The notes under the pieces: generated by a model
Told to the model about the DNA's origin: nothing
Databases searched by the model: none
What the model saw: only the letters and a program-made list of their open reading frames with translations
Source of the DNA: Symsagittifera roscoffensis
Lineage: Eukaryota; Xenacoelomorpha; Acoela; Convolutidae
Direction: 5' to 3'
Assembly: GCF_963678635.1 (NCBI RefSeq)
Contig: NC_087063.1
Span: forward strand, 32,934,599-32,998,598
DNA: 64,000 nt
Translations under genes and position numbers: made by a program
Part shown: one piece after another, positions 12,172 through 22,558 of the stretch
How positions within the stretch are numbered: position 1 is the stretch's first letter
Layout: the number at the start of each line of letters is the position of its first letter

Positions 12172-12590
12172 GTATCCGGAAGGGTCTTTGCCAAATTTTT
12201 CTTTGATAACTCGGAGGAATTATTTTGTGCCAATTCGTAGAGGTCCATATTTTGCCAATCCGGAAGAGTCACGTTTTGCCAATCCGGAGGGGTCCCAATT
12301 CAGAGGGGTCCTGTTTTTTGCCAATCCAGAAGGTTAATATTTGCCAATCTGGAGGGGCCATATTTTGCCAATCCGGAGGGTTCTCAATTTGGAGGTTTCC
12401 TGATTTTTGCCAATCCGGAAGGGTAATATTTTACCAATCCGGAGGGGTGCCAATTCGAAGGGGTCTTTTGCCAATCCGGAAGGGTATTATTTTGCCAATC
12501 AGGAGGGGTCCCAATTCGGAGGAGTCCTGATTTTTGGCTATCCGGAGGGGTTTCTGAACGCCGATGCGGAGGGGTCTAATTTTTTTTTAT
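12172..12590. repeat. CCAATCCGGAGGGG minisatellite
   Basis: About 15 imperfect copies of the core GCCAATCCGGAGGGGTC (variants CCGGAAGGGT and CCAATTCGGAGGGG) lie with variable spacers such as CTGATTTTT or TATTTT. In places the cores follow a higher-order pattern of three types. The peptides read from it (repeated PIRRGPNSEG and QSGG) are by-products of the repeat. The same core is scattered as single copies elsewhere in the window. Confidence 0.85.
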
Positions 12591-13729
12591 TACAAACGCA
12601 ATCGTAGGGATCCTAGTACGTACGTAAGCGAAAACAAGCCATTTGGTGAGTATTAATAAGATATTAAGACAATTCGGCAGACCAAACAAGACAGGAAGCC
12701 AATGACTGCACTGGTAGTTTGCCGTTGAAAAAAAACTGAAAAACAATCGTAAAAGCAAAACAGGTCTAAACCCGGAGCCTTGCCACTCTAGGTCTAACCG
12801 AAGACAAAATTCGACACTGATCTATCATGATTAAAATTCAAAGTTGTTTTTTGGAAGTGTCGTTGCCTTGACAGATTTAGTAGGGCTAGCTCGGGCAATC
12901 CGAAGGGAGATAGGTAACACAGAGCTAGGTGGCTGCAAGAGTTGCCGCCCAATTGAGAAAAATACTGCTTTCTAGTTTTGTCTGTTTAGTGCGGCACTAA
13001 ACAGGGAAAGTTCTTTCTTTAGAAACCATATCCACTATCAATTTGCGAAAAACCTATTGCAAGTCATGTACCTTTTTTTTGAAAATTTCATAACCTTTAA
13101 TCCCTAATAATTGTTCTCGATTGGGTAGTGACTACACTATCTTTTGAAGACTTTGACATCATCAGACTGTTATAGCTTTTTATCCAATGACAAAATATCA
13201 ATTGCTGTGCATAAAATGTATACAGGTTGTACTGTGATAACTTGATAAGATTCGCGGTCACTTGTTACTTAAGACTTTGAACACTATCGTGTTGAGTTAA
13301 TATTATCAGTTGTCAGACAACGAATACGGTAGCAAGCGAATCGAGTGTATGAGCAGTAAGACGCGATAAATTATGATGAGTCTAGGCAAGTCGAGGGTAC
13401 CTTAGCTAAGTGATAGATCTAGGAAATTTATACAGAAGAATTAAAAAAATCAAAGAATGCCCGTCTTGTAAAAAAGATGGTAAAGACTCGAAACAGGAAA
13501 GGGAAGAAAGTTCCAGGCTGAATGGTTGAAACAAGGAGTCAAAAGGCCTCGGAGACGAAAAGGCACTGTTAGAGGTAGCGGGCCATCCGAGCCCTGCTCT
13601 GGATGAGAATGGGGGGAGGGGGGACTTGTGAACGGGAGGAAATGGGAAAAGAGGTTAACAAGTGAATCTACTCCCGTAGAACAAGACCACGATTCCGCCA
13701 CTTCAACTGGGAACCTTGATTGAGAGGAA
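12591..13729. other. Unassigned region upstream of the gypsy-like Gag
   Basis: This may contain the 5' LTR and leader of the following element, but no second LTR copy exists in the window for comparison and no primer-binding site was identified. No coding frame was recognised. Confidence 0.35.
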
Positions 13730-14892
13730 ATGTCGGAAGTGTCCGACATTTCGACTGAAAATCCACCAGTAGCAGGCTCACCTACTGACAAAACTATGAT
13801 GCATTGGGTGACAAAAAAGCAGCAACGTCCTCCTCGTTTTCGGAACGAGTCAAGAACGCTTGGGGAAATTATTCTCCAATTACTATGGGAACGGAAACAG
13901 ATGATGAAGTAGACACTCAAGAAGAGGAGGAAGACAACGGTGAAACTGATAACTTTGAGTCTCAAGTGAGCCTGGACAGTTCGACTCATGAATACGAGGC
14001 ATCTACAAACAAGGAGAATGGCTTTTCCGATCGGTTTGTTGCGGTCAGAACCATAAACAAGACTATTGATGGAATACAACACTCATTACAAGAGAGTTCA
14101 TGACAATGGCAAACTCGGACGTGTAATCAAGAACGAATAGGGTAACCGGGTCAGGGACCACACAAGTGGAACTAGAGAAGGATTATGAAGGGAAATCGAG
14201 ACAGAGAAGTATAACACGAGTTTCGACTAGCACCAAATTGCCTGGAACAAACAAGGTGACGCCACCACTAGTGACTCCATTGGTGAACAACGGGGCATCA
14301 ATGGAAGAGGCCTTGACAAGGGTTGTGGATATCATGGGTGAGCAGAGTGAAGAGTGAAGAGTCAAAAAGAACTAGTGAACTTGAAAGAGCAGTTCATGTT
14401 GAGAGAGAAAACCTGCGAGAAGCAATAAACCGCACCAGACAGGAAATCAGTAGAAGCAAAAAACGCTTAAACGGAAGGACGGATGCGTACTTAGCCAGGA
14501 ATTTGTCGCGAATGTCAAGGGAGGCTGAGGAAAGAGAGAAACGTTTGAAAGGTGACCTGGAACAACTACGAAGTCAGCAAGAGCAGATTTTTGGGACTCT
14601 CGATACAAGGATAGACGAAATGTTAGAAAGACGCACTCAGGCTGTCATGGACAGATTGGACGGTCTCCTGGGAAACAGGAGCGGATCTAGGAAAAGTGGA
14701 GCATACTCGAGAGAGGCTAGCAGAGAGTCGAGAGTGAACTTCAACGAGCATCCAAACCGAGGAAGGACCTATGGATCCGCAAGAGAAAGGGTTAACTCAT
14801 TCAGCAACGCCACCGGTAATAACAGGCCGAGGGAGGCTCTGCTGGCAGCAGACCAACGAACATCAGAGGATTCTCTACTGGCAGCAGACTAA
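13730..14892 (+). pseudogene. gag: Gag N-terminal region with coiled coil
   Basis: It starts at an ATG at 13,730 (MSEVSDISTENPP). A frameshift near 13,830 moves it to the frame that reads SFSERVKNAWGNYSPIT and an acidic run (DTQEEEEDNGE) up to 14,103. After more breaks the frame from 14,323 to 14,892 is open and strongly coiled-coil (heptads of charged and Leu residues in REAEEREKRLKGDLEQLRSQ), then basic and Ser-rich. Long helical N-terminal Gag segments are common in Ty3/gypsy elements. A 210-codon open frame on the opposite strand is a shadow. Confidence 0.65.
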
Positions 14893-15060
14893 CTCGAACG
14901 AATTATCTATGCGAGACACAAATGCGACTGCGAGAGATGATTCCACAAACTGGAATTACTCGATTCAGGGAAGAGCTCAGCCCAGCCACTCGGAGAACAG
15001 GGAAATTCCAGAGCCTCAAACAACAGATATTAACGATCAAGCGGGATATTCACGGGAAGC

Positions 15061-15868
15061 AACGGCAATGGCTACAGTGTTTAAACCTCTGAATAGGTCC
15101 ATGGAGACTTTCCTCACAAGGTTGTGCAGGATCAGTGAGTACAACTAGAAATCTAGAAGGGTTTTAATAAGAAACCAAGATGTTATTTGGATTAATCCGA
15201 CATCTGTATAGATTCCTATAAAGAAGTCGTGAAGCTGCATTTCGGGGAAAAAGATTTGACAGAAAGACAAGAATGCAGTTCGCTCACCAGCAACTTGGAA
15301 GATACAGCCCTGCATTGCGCGATGGCCAAAAAAGCAATACCAGCGGGACACGGCCAAGAAAATCTTCGAAATCCTGTTTAATCGCTTCGGCTCGGGGATG
15401 CAAAGACACCAAGCAATGATGAGCTTCAAAAAACGAAGGCAACGTGTAGGCGAAACCATTGACAAGTTTTTGGATGACTTAGAAATGCTTAGAAGGTGTA
15501 GTCAACCGGACGAGTCAAATATCCGGATGAACTTGGCAGTAGCATCAAAGTTCATTGGTGGCGTGAGGAACGATGAACTTAGGACAATATTAGTGACGGA
15601 CTATACGCCTCTTTCACTTACTGCACCTACACCGGAGGAGCTGCGACTGAAATCAAAGGAATATTTGTTGCTGAAGCGTCCGATGGGATCAGGTTACTTC
15701 AAAAACAATTATGGCAATAATGGACATGCAAACCAGAGTAACAACTGGTACAAACCCAGGGACGATATGGAGAAGAGACGCTCTCGTGCAAACTGCAGTT
15801 ATACAGACCATTATCAATCAATCAACTTTCCCCAACTACAACTAGGGCATGAAGGCGATCGGTTTTAG
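15061..15868 (+). pseudogene. gag: Gag capsid-like region
   Basis: The stretch from about 15,398 reads NRFGSG..QRHQAMMSFKKR, then RQRVGETIDKFLDDLEMLRR, then VASKFIGGVRNDELRTIL and TPEELRLKSKEYLLL. This is the typical retrotransposon Gag capsid pattern: a short helix with a Q/E-x3-F motif, GE(S/T)ID-F-DLE, then FI-G-ND-LR. The segment between 15,120 and 15,397 is disrupted by stops. A basic Asn/Gly-rich tail leads towards the zinc knuckle. Confidence 0.75.
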
Positions 15869-15924
15869 CCTCGAAGATGAAGGTGCGGCGGAAATCAATC
15901 ATGAAGTTTTTATGAGATGAGTAA

Positions 15925-16665
15925 TTGCAAAATTCGGTTCCATGTGTCTCTTCTGTAACTTGGATGGTTATTTCAAGTCAGCTTGTCCATAATTTTAGAT
16001 GCTGTGGTGGAAATCAATCACCCAAGGCAGGAAGAAGCTTTTTCAGGCGTCAAAGCCAACAAGGCACGCCTAATGAGCGAGGTGGAAACACCGAGGAAAA
16101 AATATCGCAAGAGCTAGATACAAAGAAAATGCAAGCCGTGCTTGAAGGAACGAGTGAACCAGAATCTGGAACCATTGCTAACGACTTCAAGATCGACTAT
16201 AAAGCAGCGGCAAGAGATGCCCTGAAGAGAATTCAACAGGAATTAGCAACAAGGGGAATAGAACAAAAGTCAAACTCGAACTCGAAAACGAGAGAGCTCA
16301 AGATCACTTCAATGCCTTTGAAGCATCTGAGTAGAGCGAAAGCTCCGAGCAGTTTGAGCACGAAGCTGAGCGTGATCTCCGGACATTCGGGTTGGTGCCA
16401 CAGGAAAATTCAGGGGCGCTACCTGGAAGTCTACGGAAAAAATCAAGTGATGTTGAGCGTGGATGGGATTAGTGCTAAAAGCAAGACCTACGTCACGACA
16501 GACAATGACCAAATAGGACAGATAGGTTTGTTTCAGGAAAAACTGAAGGTCCGTAAAATTGGTCATTGCGACATGATGGAACAAGATGTGGTACACGTTG
16601 GATACGAAGCGGATATGAATGCACATCTGGTAGACACCAATGGAAAGAAAATGGGAGTAACATGA
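15925..16665 (+). pseudogene. gag: Gag nucleocapsid and linker; zinc knuckle with His replaced
   Basis: In one frame, 15,945-15,986 reads CLFCNLDGYFKSAC. This fits the zinc knuckle spacing C-x2-C-x4-[H]-x4-C, but Tyr sits where His is expected, so zinc binding should be lost. The frame 15,925-16,665 then stays open through a Lys/Glu-rich linker (QAVLEGTSEPESGT, LKRIQQELATRGIE) and ends at a TGA only two codons before the protease Asp-Thr-Gly triad begins. That TGA is in the same frame as the protease, so Gag and protease were probably continuous. Confidence 0.6.
16112..16182 (+). repeat. Gag segment duplicated at 18,597-18,667
   Basis: This stretch of the Gag linker, starting GAGCTAGATACAAAG, recurs with few changes at 18,597-18,667, immediately after the truncated RNase H. 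Confidence 0.85.
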
Positions 16666-16992
16666 CTTCTAGACACAGGAGCAGTAATCAGTGTAATGAC
16701 AATAAAAACATGGGAAAGGATGGGCTTCACCAGGGAGAACCTGATACCGGCGAACTCAAGATTGGCAGCCGCCAACCTCGTAGCGATCTACGTGGCTGGG
16801 AGAACTCCAATAACAGTCCTGCACATGGGAGGATGGAACCACTGGATAAGTTTTCTCGTGGTGGAGAACCTGGACGATTCGGATCAGTTCATCTTGGGGA
16901 GCGACTTCGTCAGGAGTTTTGCGATGAGCGGCCTTAATAAAGGACTGATAGAATTAGGAACCCAGACAGGAAGTCCGTCAAGCGACCAGTAG
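16666..16992 (+). pseudogene. Retropepsin-like aspartic protease
   Basis: The frame starts right after the in-frame TGA (16,663-16,665) and reads LLDTGAVISVM, with the catalytic D-T-G-A at 16,672-16,683. It continues through a flap-like segment to FILGSDFVRSF, which matches the hydrophobic-hydrophobic-G-R/S-D block of retropepsins. About 108 residues fits a single-domain retrotransposon protease that would act as a dimer. The catalytic residues are kept, but the domain is cut off from Gag by the TGA and from RT by stops. Confidence 0.75.
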
Positions 16993-17082
16993 ATAGGATG
17001 ATAACTTATGAGAATAAGATACTAAATATTTTAGACAGAAAAGTAAAATTACAGCCCAAGCCATGGCAATAGCGTTTTTAGG

Positions 17083-17669
17083 ATGAAAAATTTGAACCCA
17101 TTGAGTGATAGTAAGCAGGTTGGCTTGGTACCTAACCCAAACAGTCAAAGTTTAGTGGTTTTAGGCCGGAGCTTTTCCGTCACACGAAATGGGCTGCGTG
17201 TGAGTGTATTGCTGAATACACTGGACACAAAAGTTTCAATCCAGCGAGAAAGGAAAATTTGGCTACGCCTTACCAATGAGGACGGACTATTAAGAAACCC
17301 CAAAACTGAAGAAGCATCGAGTAAAAGATTTTCCAACTCATGCAAAAAAAAACCTTGTTCTACAAAAAAAATGAATTGAAAACGTTAAATAAATTTTTTT
17401 CGATGAGCTCTGAAACAGATGTAGGCTTGTCGAGCTGCTCGAATTTTCCGGAACGCTCCTCGTCATATGAATTAGAATCTGACAAACCGCTTTTGCCGGA
17501 GATAGAGCATTAAAGAGGTAAAATACGGAAAGGAGAGTTTGAGTTCCTAGGGGCAGTTTTAAATCGGAACGCGGAGGTTTTATCAAAACATAAAGTTGAT
17601 ATTGGTTGTTGTAATTTTGCCGAGCGTGAGATCGAACTAAAAGAAGGCGCCGTTCGCCACAGGGAGGGA
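17083..17669 (+). pseudogene. Protease-RT linker and RT start, disrupted
   Basis: Coding traces run between protease and RT in shifting frames: one open frame at 17,083-17,379, then stops, then LSKHKVDIGCC and EREIELKEGAVRHREGVKR near 17,580-17,670. These match the conserved stretch just before the RT fingers in Ty3/gypsy Pol. Confidence 0.6.
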
Positions 17670-18184
17670 GTGAAGCGCATGACACCTTATAAATCGGAGG
17701 CGTGCCCAGCGGAAATACAAATGCTGCTCGAATACGATTTGATAGAACCCTCGATGTCACCTTGGGCTTGTGGGGTTGTCGTGGCTAAAAAGAAAGGGGG
17801 ACAGCTAAAATTCTGTTGCGACTTTTGGTACCTAAACTCGTTGACCATAAAGGACACATACCCAATACCACGCATAGACGAGATCCTCTAGAAACTTCGC
17901 GATGCCAAGTTTTTCCTCACACTGGACGTGGGTTCTGCCTTGTGGCAGGTTCCTCTGCCAAAAAAGGACAGAGAAAAGACCGCATTTATGAGTAAGGATT
18001 GTACCAGTGGAGGATGCCCTTCCGCTTGTGCAATGCGATGGCGACCTTTCAAATAGTGATGGCTCTGACGAGCATAACGGAGACGAATGGGAACTTCGTG
18101 ATGTCCTACGTGAATGACGTAGTGATAGCAACACCCACCATGGCAGACCAAATTGACAGATTGGTTAAATCTTTGACCGCATGA
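17670..18184 (+). pseudogene. Ty3/gypsy reverse transcriptase with altered catalytic box
   Basis: Recognisable Ty3/gypsy RT blocks occur in order: MSPWACGVVVAKKKGG, LKFCCDFWYLNSLTIKD, YPIPRIDEIL, then a TAG stop at 17,889-17,891. Next come FFLTLDVGSALWQVPLP, YQWRMPFRLCNAMATFQ after a frameshift near 18,000, and SYVNDVVIAT. The catalytic YVDD is YVND at 18,107-18,118, so the first Asp is lost. The RT is therefore inactive in three separate ways. Confidence 0.85.
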
Positions 18185-18253
18185 AAAGAGCTGGCTTGAA
18201 ATGCATTCTCGAAATGTGAGATCCTTAGGGACTCAATAAAGTATCTGCAAAGA

Positions 18254-18590
18254 ATGATAGACAGGCATGGCGTGAGGCCGGATCCGGATGCTTTGGAGGC
18301 CGTGTTAACATGGAAGGCCCCTGCAATGGAGACGCAGCTTATGAGCTTCCTAGGAATTGCAACTTTTTATGGACAGTTCAACAAAAGGTACTCAGACAAA
18401 GTCTACCCGATGCAGCAACTGCTGCGCAACAAAGAGAAGAAGCTCGAATGGAAGCCTTCCAGAATATAAAGCGGGAATTAAGCGAAGCGCCAGCGCTATG
18501 CAAGCCCACAGAGAAAGGCATGTACATTTTCGACACTGGTGCATACCTTAGGCGTTGAGCGACACTGAGATGAAATACGGTGCTACGTTC
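18254..18590 (+). pseudogene. RT connection and truncated RNase H start
   Basis: RHGVRPDPDALEAVLTWKAP and SFLGIATFYGQF match the thumb/connection of Ty3/gypsy Pol. After a frameshift near 18,465 the frame reads IKRELSEAPALCKPTEKGMY, then FDTGAYLRR and a stop. The FDT.A block is where RNase H begins (usually DTDAS, with a catalytic Asp; here the second Asp is Gly). Homology ends by about 18,590. Confidence 0.75.
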
Positions 18591-18596
18591 GTGCAG

Positions 18597-18667
18597 AGCT
18601 GGATACAAAGAAAATGCAAGCCGTGCTAGAAGGAATGAGTAAACCAGAATCTGGAACCGCAGCTAAC
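18597..18667 (+). repeat. Second copy of the Gag segment, at the start of the tandem array
   Basis: It begins GAGCTGGATACAAAG and ends with a CTAGG that overlaps the start of the 1,855-bp array. It is probably the edge of another copy of the gypsy-like element, or a rearrangement junction. Confidence 0.85.
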
Positions 18668-18848
18668 TAGGACATGACAACCGGGGGTGCCGCCCCACGC
18701 AAGTCTTGCTGATGGCAGTTTGGGAAGAGCAAATAGTGCTGGACCGCCCAAATCTACGGAATATGAGATGGAAAAATGGATCGCTCTCTCGAAGCGACTT
18801 GTGGAAGAACCCCGGCTGGGTATCACGAGGACGTATCAACCTGGGTAG

Positions 18849-19286
18849 ATGCCTCTCCCAACCAAGCCTAGGGCCGGTTTCAGGTGTAGGCATCAAGCTT
18901 TCCATCAGAAAGTGAGTAGCGAGGCTGCCTCGTCTAGATCACAGCTGAAAACTGCAGTGCCCACCAAGAAAGCTAAAGTAGAAGAAGAAGTAAAAACCAA
19001 TGAAACGATGGAAGATCTGAATGAGACGAGACACGAGTTGGATCGAGTGAGGGAATCATCGGCCACAACTGAAGAAGATAGAAATATGTTGAGGAGACTG
19101 TTTGAGGACTGCAACAAGAAGCAGCGACAAAAGATAGAACGCTTCAATCAGGAGTATAAGGCGCATTTTGAAAAATTGGGAATATCAAAACCGAAACGAC
19201 TGGTACCTACAAGAAGCGTGCCCCGTGGGCAAACGCTGATGGAGCTTTTGACGCGTCGCGAGTTGAGTCAAACAACGGAAAGTTAA
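18849..19286 (+). CDS. Array unit 0: 145-codon coiled-coil frame
   Basis: The frame is open from ATG to stop. After a basic lead it is Ser-rich (SSEAASS), then strongly coiled-coil (ETMEDLNETRHELDRVRESS and KKQRQKIERFNQEYKAHFEK), then ends MELLTRRELSQTTES. No family was recognised. The ATG is probably not a true start, because coding traces run in from upstream in another frame (YEMEKWIALSKRL). It is one of four copies in the array. Confidence 0.45.
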   Translation: MPLPTKPRAGFRCRHQAFHQKVSSEAASSRSQLKTAVPTKKAKVEEEVKTNETMEDLNETRHELDRVRESSATTEEDRNMLRRLFEDCNKKQRQKIERFNQEYKAHFEKLGISKPKRLVPTRSVPRGQTLMELLTRRELSQTTES

Positions 19287-19372
19287 GTCCCCACAGGATC
19301 CCGTAGAGTGACAATTCCGGACCCAAGCGAAACCCTGGGCGATTATGGTGAAAGTCAAGAGGTGGCTAATGG

Positions 19373-19681
19373 ATGCCGCTGGTGATGACACCCTTTGGAA
19401 CAATTGATGATACCGGCAGAGTAGAGCTCTCCTCAGAAGTGGTAAGGAATTTCATCCACACTGAAAATTTATCAAAACAAAAATTAAAAATTGCGAGAAA
19501 AATAGGTGATTTAGAGGCAGAAACAGATAAAAAGCCTCAGGAATTAGACATAGGAAGAGTAGTAGAGTTAAATTGTAACTTTCCAAGTGAATTCTCAAGT
19601 AGCATAAAATTAACAGACAGCTATTTTATACTTACGTATAGGACGTGTGCGATAGCTATTACCGCGGATATGAGTTTTTGA
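19373..19681 (+). CDS. Array unit 0: 102-codon frame, unknown
   Basis: It contains TPFGTIDDTGRVELSSEVV, a Lys-rich helix (LSKQKLKIARKIGDLEAET) and FPSEFSSSIKLTDSYFIL. Repeated at 21,237-21,536 and 23,083-23,391. In the last unit homology stops after FIHTENL, where a different continuation begins. Unknown function. Confidence 0.4.
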   Translation: MPLVMTPFGTIDDTGRVELSSEVVRNFIHTENLSKQKLKIARKIGDLEAETDKKPQELDIGRVVELNCNFPSEFSSSIKLTDSYFILTYRTCAIAITADMSF

Positions 19682-19984
19682 ACAGCATTAACAGCCAATT
19701 TTAGGAGAGACTACAGAATCATAGAGTTTTTGTGGAAGAAAAGACCATAAATAGGGGGTGTAGCAGCTTTGCCGGCGGCTTTGCAGATATCAGGGAGATA
19801 ATTATGCTTCTTGGTGACGAGGGCTTGGTTTAAGCCCTGACGAGACTAAGAGACTTCTCGGTGGAAAGGGGAATGAAAGGCCTCTCACTGGCGGTGTATG
19901 ACCCAAACAGAGGACGACTGCATCCTCGAGAGCTGTTTGCGCTGATACAATTAATCGTTTTGGATGTCCACATAAAATTGTATC

Positions 19985-20378
19985 TACTTAAGAAAAATGA
20001 TCTGAGTGTAGTTTGAGTGTAGGTTGAGCGTAGGATGTGTTATGTGCTATGTTATTGTGTTAACAGGTTTTTGGGTTTGTAGGTTTGGTGACCACAAATG
20101 CTCAAACCGAAAGTTCTAGGAAAAAAACCAAATTGTGGACTGTCCATTTGTAGATAACTTTCCAAGATCTAAGATTGAATTGAGTTTTGAAAAACCTTAA
20201 GATCAAAATCTTTTTTTTTCTCACTGTTTTTCAATAAATTTTAATACAAATTTAGAGCAGTGACGACAGATGTGATAACCGCGACCTTGTTTCTAGATCC
20301 TGGTTGATCAATTTCTTCTTTGATTTTCAATCTGTTGCAAATCATTTTATCGAACTGAATAAACGAAACGAACTAGAA
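19985..20378 (+). promoter_or_regulatory. AT-rich leader in the array unit, possible transcript end and start region
   Basis: Between the end of the 94-codon frame and the MDNFDKL ATG each unit has about 400 bp without coding sequence. It contains AATAAA words (for example near 20,232 and 20,359), T-runs and a conserved GAATAAACGAAACGAACTAG just before the ATG. Copies lie at about 21,840-22,231 and 23,700-24,086. It may combine 3' processing signals and a 5' leader; this is inference only. Confidence 0.3.
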
Positions 20379-20703
20379 TGGACAATTTTGACAAGCTGAT
20401 GGATTTAGGCGAGGTCTAGGTGGGGCCTGTCATAGACGAGCTCTATCATAGACTACTGGAAACATACTACATTCAGGATGACCCAAAGGTAGTCTGTTGA
20501 CGGCTGCTCTGACGAAAATTCTAGGGCATGACAACCGGGGGTACCGCCCCAGGCAAGTCTTGCTGATGGCAGTTTGGGAAGAGCAAATAGTGCTGGACCG
20601 CCCAAGTGTACGGATTATGAGATGGAGAATTGGATCGCTCTCTCGAAGCGACTTGGCGCAAGAACCCGGGGTGGGTATCACGAGGACGTACCAGCCCGGA
20701 TAG

Positions 20704-21141
20704 ATGCCTCTCCCAACCAGGCCTAGGCCCGGTTTCAGGTTTAGGCATCAAGTTTTCCATCAAAAAGTGAGTAGCGAGGCTGCCTCGTCTAGCTCACAGC
20801 TGAAAACTGCAGTGCCCACCAAGAAAGCTAAAGTAGAAGAAGAAGTAAAAACCAATGAAACGATGGAAGATCTGAATGAGACGAGACACGAGTTGGATCG
20901 AGTGAGGGAATCATCGGCCACAACTGAAGAAGATAGAGATATGTTGAGGAGACTGTTTGAGGACTGCAACAAGAAGCAGCGACAAAAGATAGAACGCTTC
21001 AATCAGGAGTATAAGGCGCATTTTGAAATATTGGGAATATCAAAACCGAAACGACTGGTACCTACAAGAAGCGTGCCCCGTGGGCAAACGCTGATGGAGC
21101 TTTTGACGCGTCGCGAGTTGAGTCAAACAACGGAAATTTAA
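20704..21141 (+). CDS. Array unit 1: 145-codon coiled-coil frame
   Basis: Same product as at 18,849 with a few substitutions (for example R to S in the Ser-rich part, and ends in TTEI). The frame is open, function unknown. The matching 108-codon frame upstream of it is broken by a TAG at 20,416 and a 1-bp loss near 20,492. Confidence 0.45.
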   Translation: MPLPTRPRPGFRFRHQVFHQKVSSEAASSSSQLKTAVPTKKAKVEEEVKTNETMEDLNETRHELDRVRESSATTEEDRDMLRRLFEDCNKKQRQKIERFNQEYKAHFEILGISKPKRLVPTRSVPRGQTLMELLTRRELSQTTEI

Positions 21142-21236
21142 GTCCCCACAGGATCCCGTAGAGTGACAATTCCGGACCCAAGCGAAACCCTGGGCGATTA
21201 TGGTGAAAGTCAAGAGGTGGCTAATGGATCCCGCTG

Positions 21237-21536
21237 GTGATGACACCCTTTGGAACAATTGATGATACCGGCAGAGTAGAGCTCTCCTCAGAAGTGGTAA
21301 GGAATTTCATCCACACTGAAAATTTATCAAAACAAAAATTAAAAATTGCGAGAAAAATAGGTGATTTAGAGGCAGAAACAGATAAAAAGCCTCAGGAATT
21401 AGACATAGGAAGAGTAGTAGAGTTAAATTGTAACTTTCCAAGTGAATTCTCAAGTAGCATAAAATTAACAGACAGCTATTTTATACTTACGTATAGGACG
21501 TGTGCGATAGCTATTACCGCGGATATGAGTTTTTGA
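21237..21536 (+). CDS. Array unit 1: 99-codon frame, unknown
   Basis: Second copy of the frame at 19,373; the upstream ATG is lost by a G to C change (GGATCC for GGATGC), so it opens three codons later. Confidence 0.4.
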   Translation: MMTPFGTIDDTGRVELSSEVVRNFIHTENLSKQKLKIARKIGDLEAETDKKPQELDIGRVVELNCNFPSEFSSSIKLTDSYFILTYRTCAIAITADMSF

Positions 21537-22231
21537 ACAGCATTAACAGCCAATTTTAGGAGAGACTACAGAATCATAGAATTTTTGTGGAAGAAAAGAC
21601 CATAAATAGGGGGTGTAGCAGCTTTGCCGGCGGCTTTGCAGATATCAGGGAGATAATTATGCTTCTTGGTGACGAGGGCTTGGTTTAAGCCCTGACGAGC
21701 CTAAGAGACTTCTCGGTGGAAAGGGGAATGAAAGGCCTCTCACTGGCGGTGTATGACCCAAACAGAGGACGACTGCATCCTCGAGAGATGTTTGCGCTGA
21801 TACAATTAATCGTTTTGGATGTCCACATAAAATTGTATCTACTTAAGAAAAATGATCTGAGTGTAGTTTGAGTGTAGGTTGAGCGTAGGATGTGTTATGT
21901 GCTATGTTATTGTGTTAACAGGTTTTTGGGTTTGTAGGTTTGGTGACCACGAATGCTCAAACCAAAAGTTCTAGGAAAAAAACCAAAGTGTGGACTGTCC
22001 ATTTGTAGATAACTTTCCAAGATCTAAAATTGAATTGAATTTTGAAAAACCTTAAGATCAAAATCTTTTTTTTCTCACTGTTTTTAAATAAATTTTAATA
22101 CAAATTTAGAGCAGTGACGACAGATGTGATAACCGCGACCTTGTTTCTAGATCCTGGTTGATCAATTTTTTCTTTGATTTTCAATCTGTTTCAAATCATT
22201 TTATTGAACTGAATAAACGAAACGAACTAGA

Positions 22232-22558
22232 ATGGACAATTTTGACAAGCTGATGGATTTAGGCGAGGTCTACGTGGGGCCTGTCATAGACGAGCTCTAT
22301 CGTAGACTACTGGAAAGATACTACATTCAGGATGACCCAAAGGTAGTCTTGTTGACGGCTGCTCTGACAAAAATTCTAGGGCATGACAACCGGGGGTACC
22401 GCCCCAGGCAAGTCTTGCTGATGGCAGTTTGGGAAGAGCAAATAGTGCTGGACCGCCCAAGTGTACGGATTATGAGAGGGAGAAATGGATCGCTCTCTCG
22501 AAGCGATTTGGCGCAAGAACCCGGGGTGGGTATCACGAGGACGTACCAGCCCGGATAG
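22232..22558 (+). CDS. Array unit 1/2 boundary: 108-codon frame starting MDNFDKL
   Basis: The ATG follows an AT-rich leader. The product begins MDNFDKLMDLGEVYVGPVID and contains LLTAALTKILGHDNRGYRPR. After LDRP the natural reading shifts frame (to YEMEKWIALSKRL), so the last 30 codons here are out of frame. It looks like the N-terminus of the first protein of a mobile element. I recognise no family. Confidence 0.45.
   Translation: MDNFDKLMDLGEVYVGPVIDELYRRLLERYYIQDDPKVVLLTAALTKILGHDNRGYRPRQVLLMAVWEEQIVLDRPSVRIMRGRNGSLSRSDLAQEPGVGITRTYQPG

Larger units (their letters stand above)
13730..18590 (+). mobile_element. Broken Ty3/gypsy LTR retrotransposon (gag-PR-RT, truncated in RNase H)
   Basis: The order is Gag N-terminus, coiled coil, capsid, zinc knuckle, retropepsin, RT and the first part of RNase H, all on the plus strand. 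This is the standard Ty3/gypsy order. Many stops and frameshifts interrupt it. There is no integrase and no recognisable 3' LTR, because homology stops at about 18,590 inside RNase H. Immediately downstream a copy of the element's own Gag segment (16,112-16,182) appears, followed by an unrelated tandem array. The LTRs were not located. Confidence 0.85.

Noticed and set aside
12225..12607. Open frames with repeated PIRRG or QSGG peptides
   Set aside because: They are translations of the minisatellite in several frames, with no start context or conservation.
13450..14082. 210-codon minus-strand open frame
   Set aside because: It lies antisense to the Gag N-terminus, whose coding signal on the plus strand is stronger. 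The membrane-like stretches come from the antisense of acidic codons.
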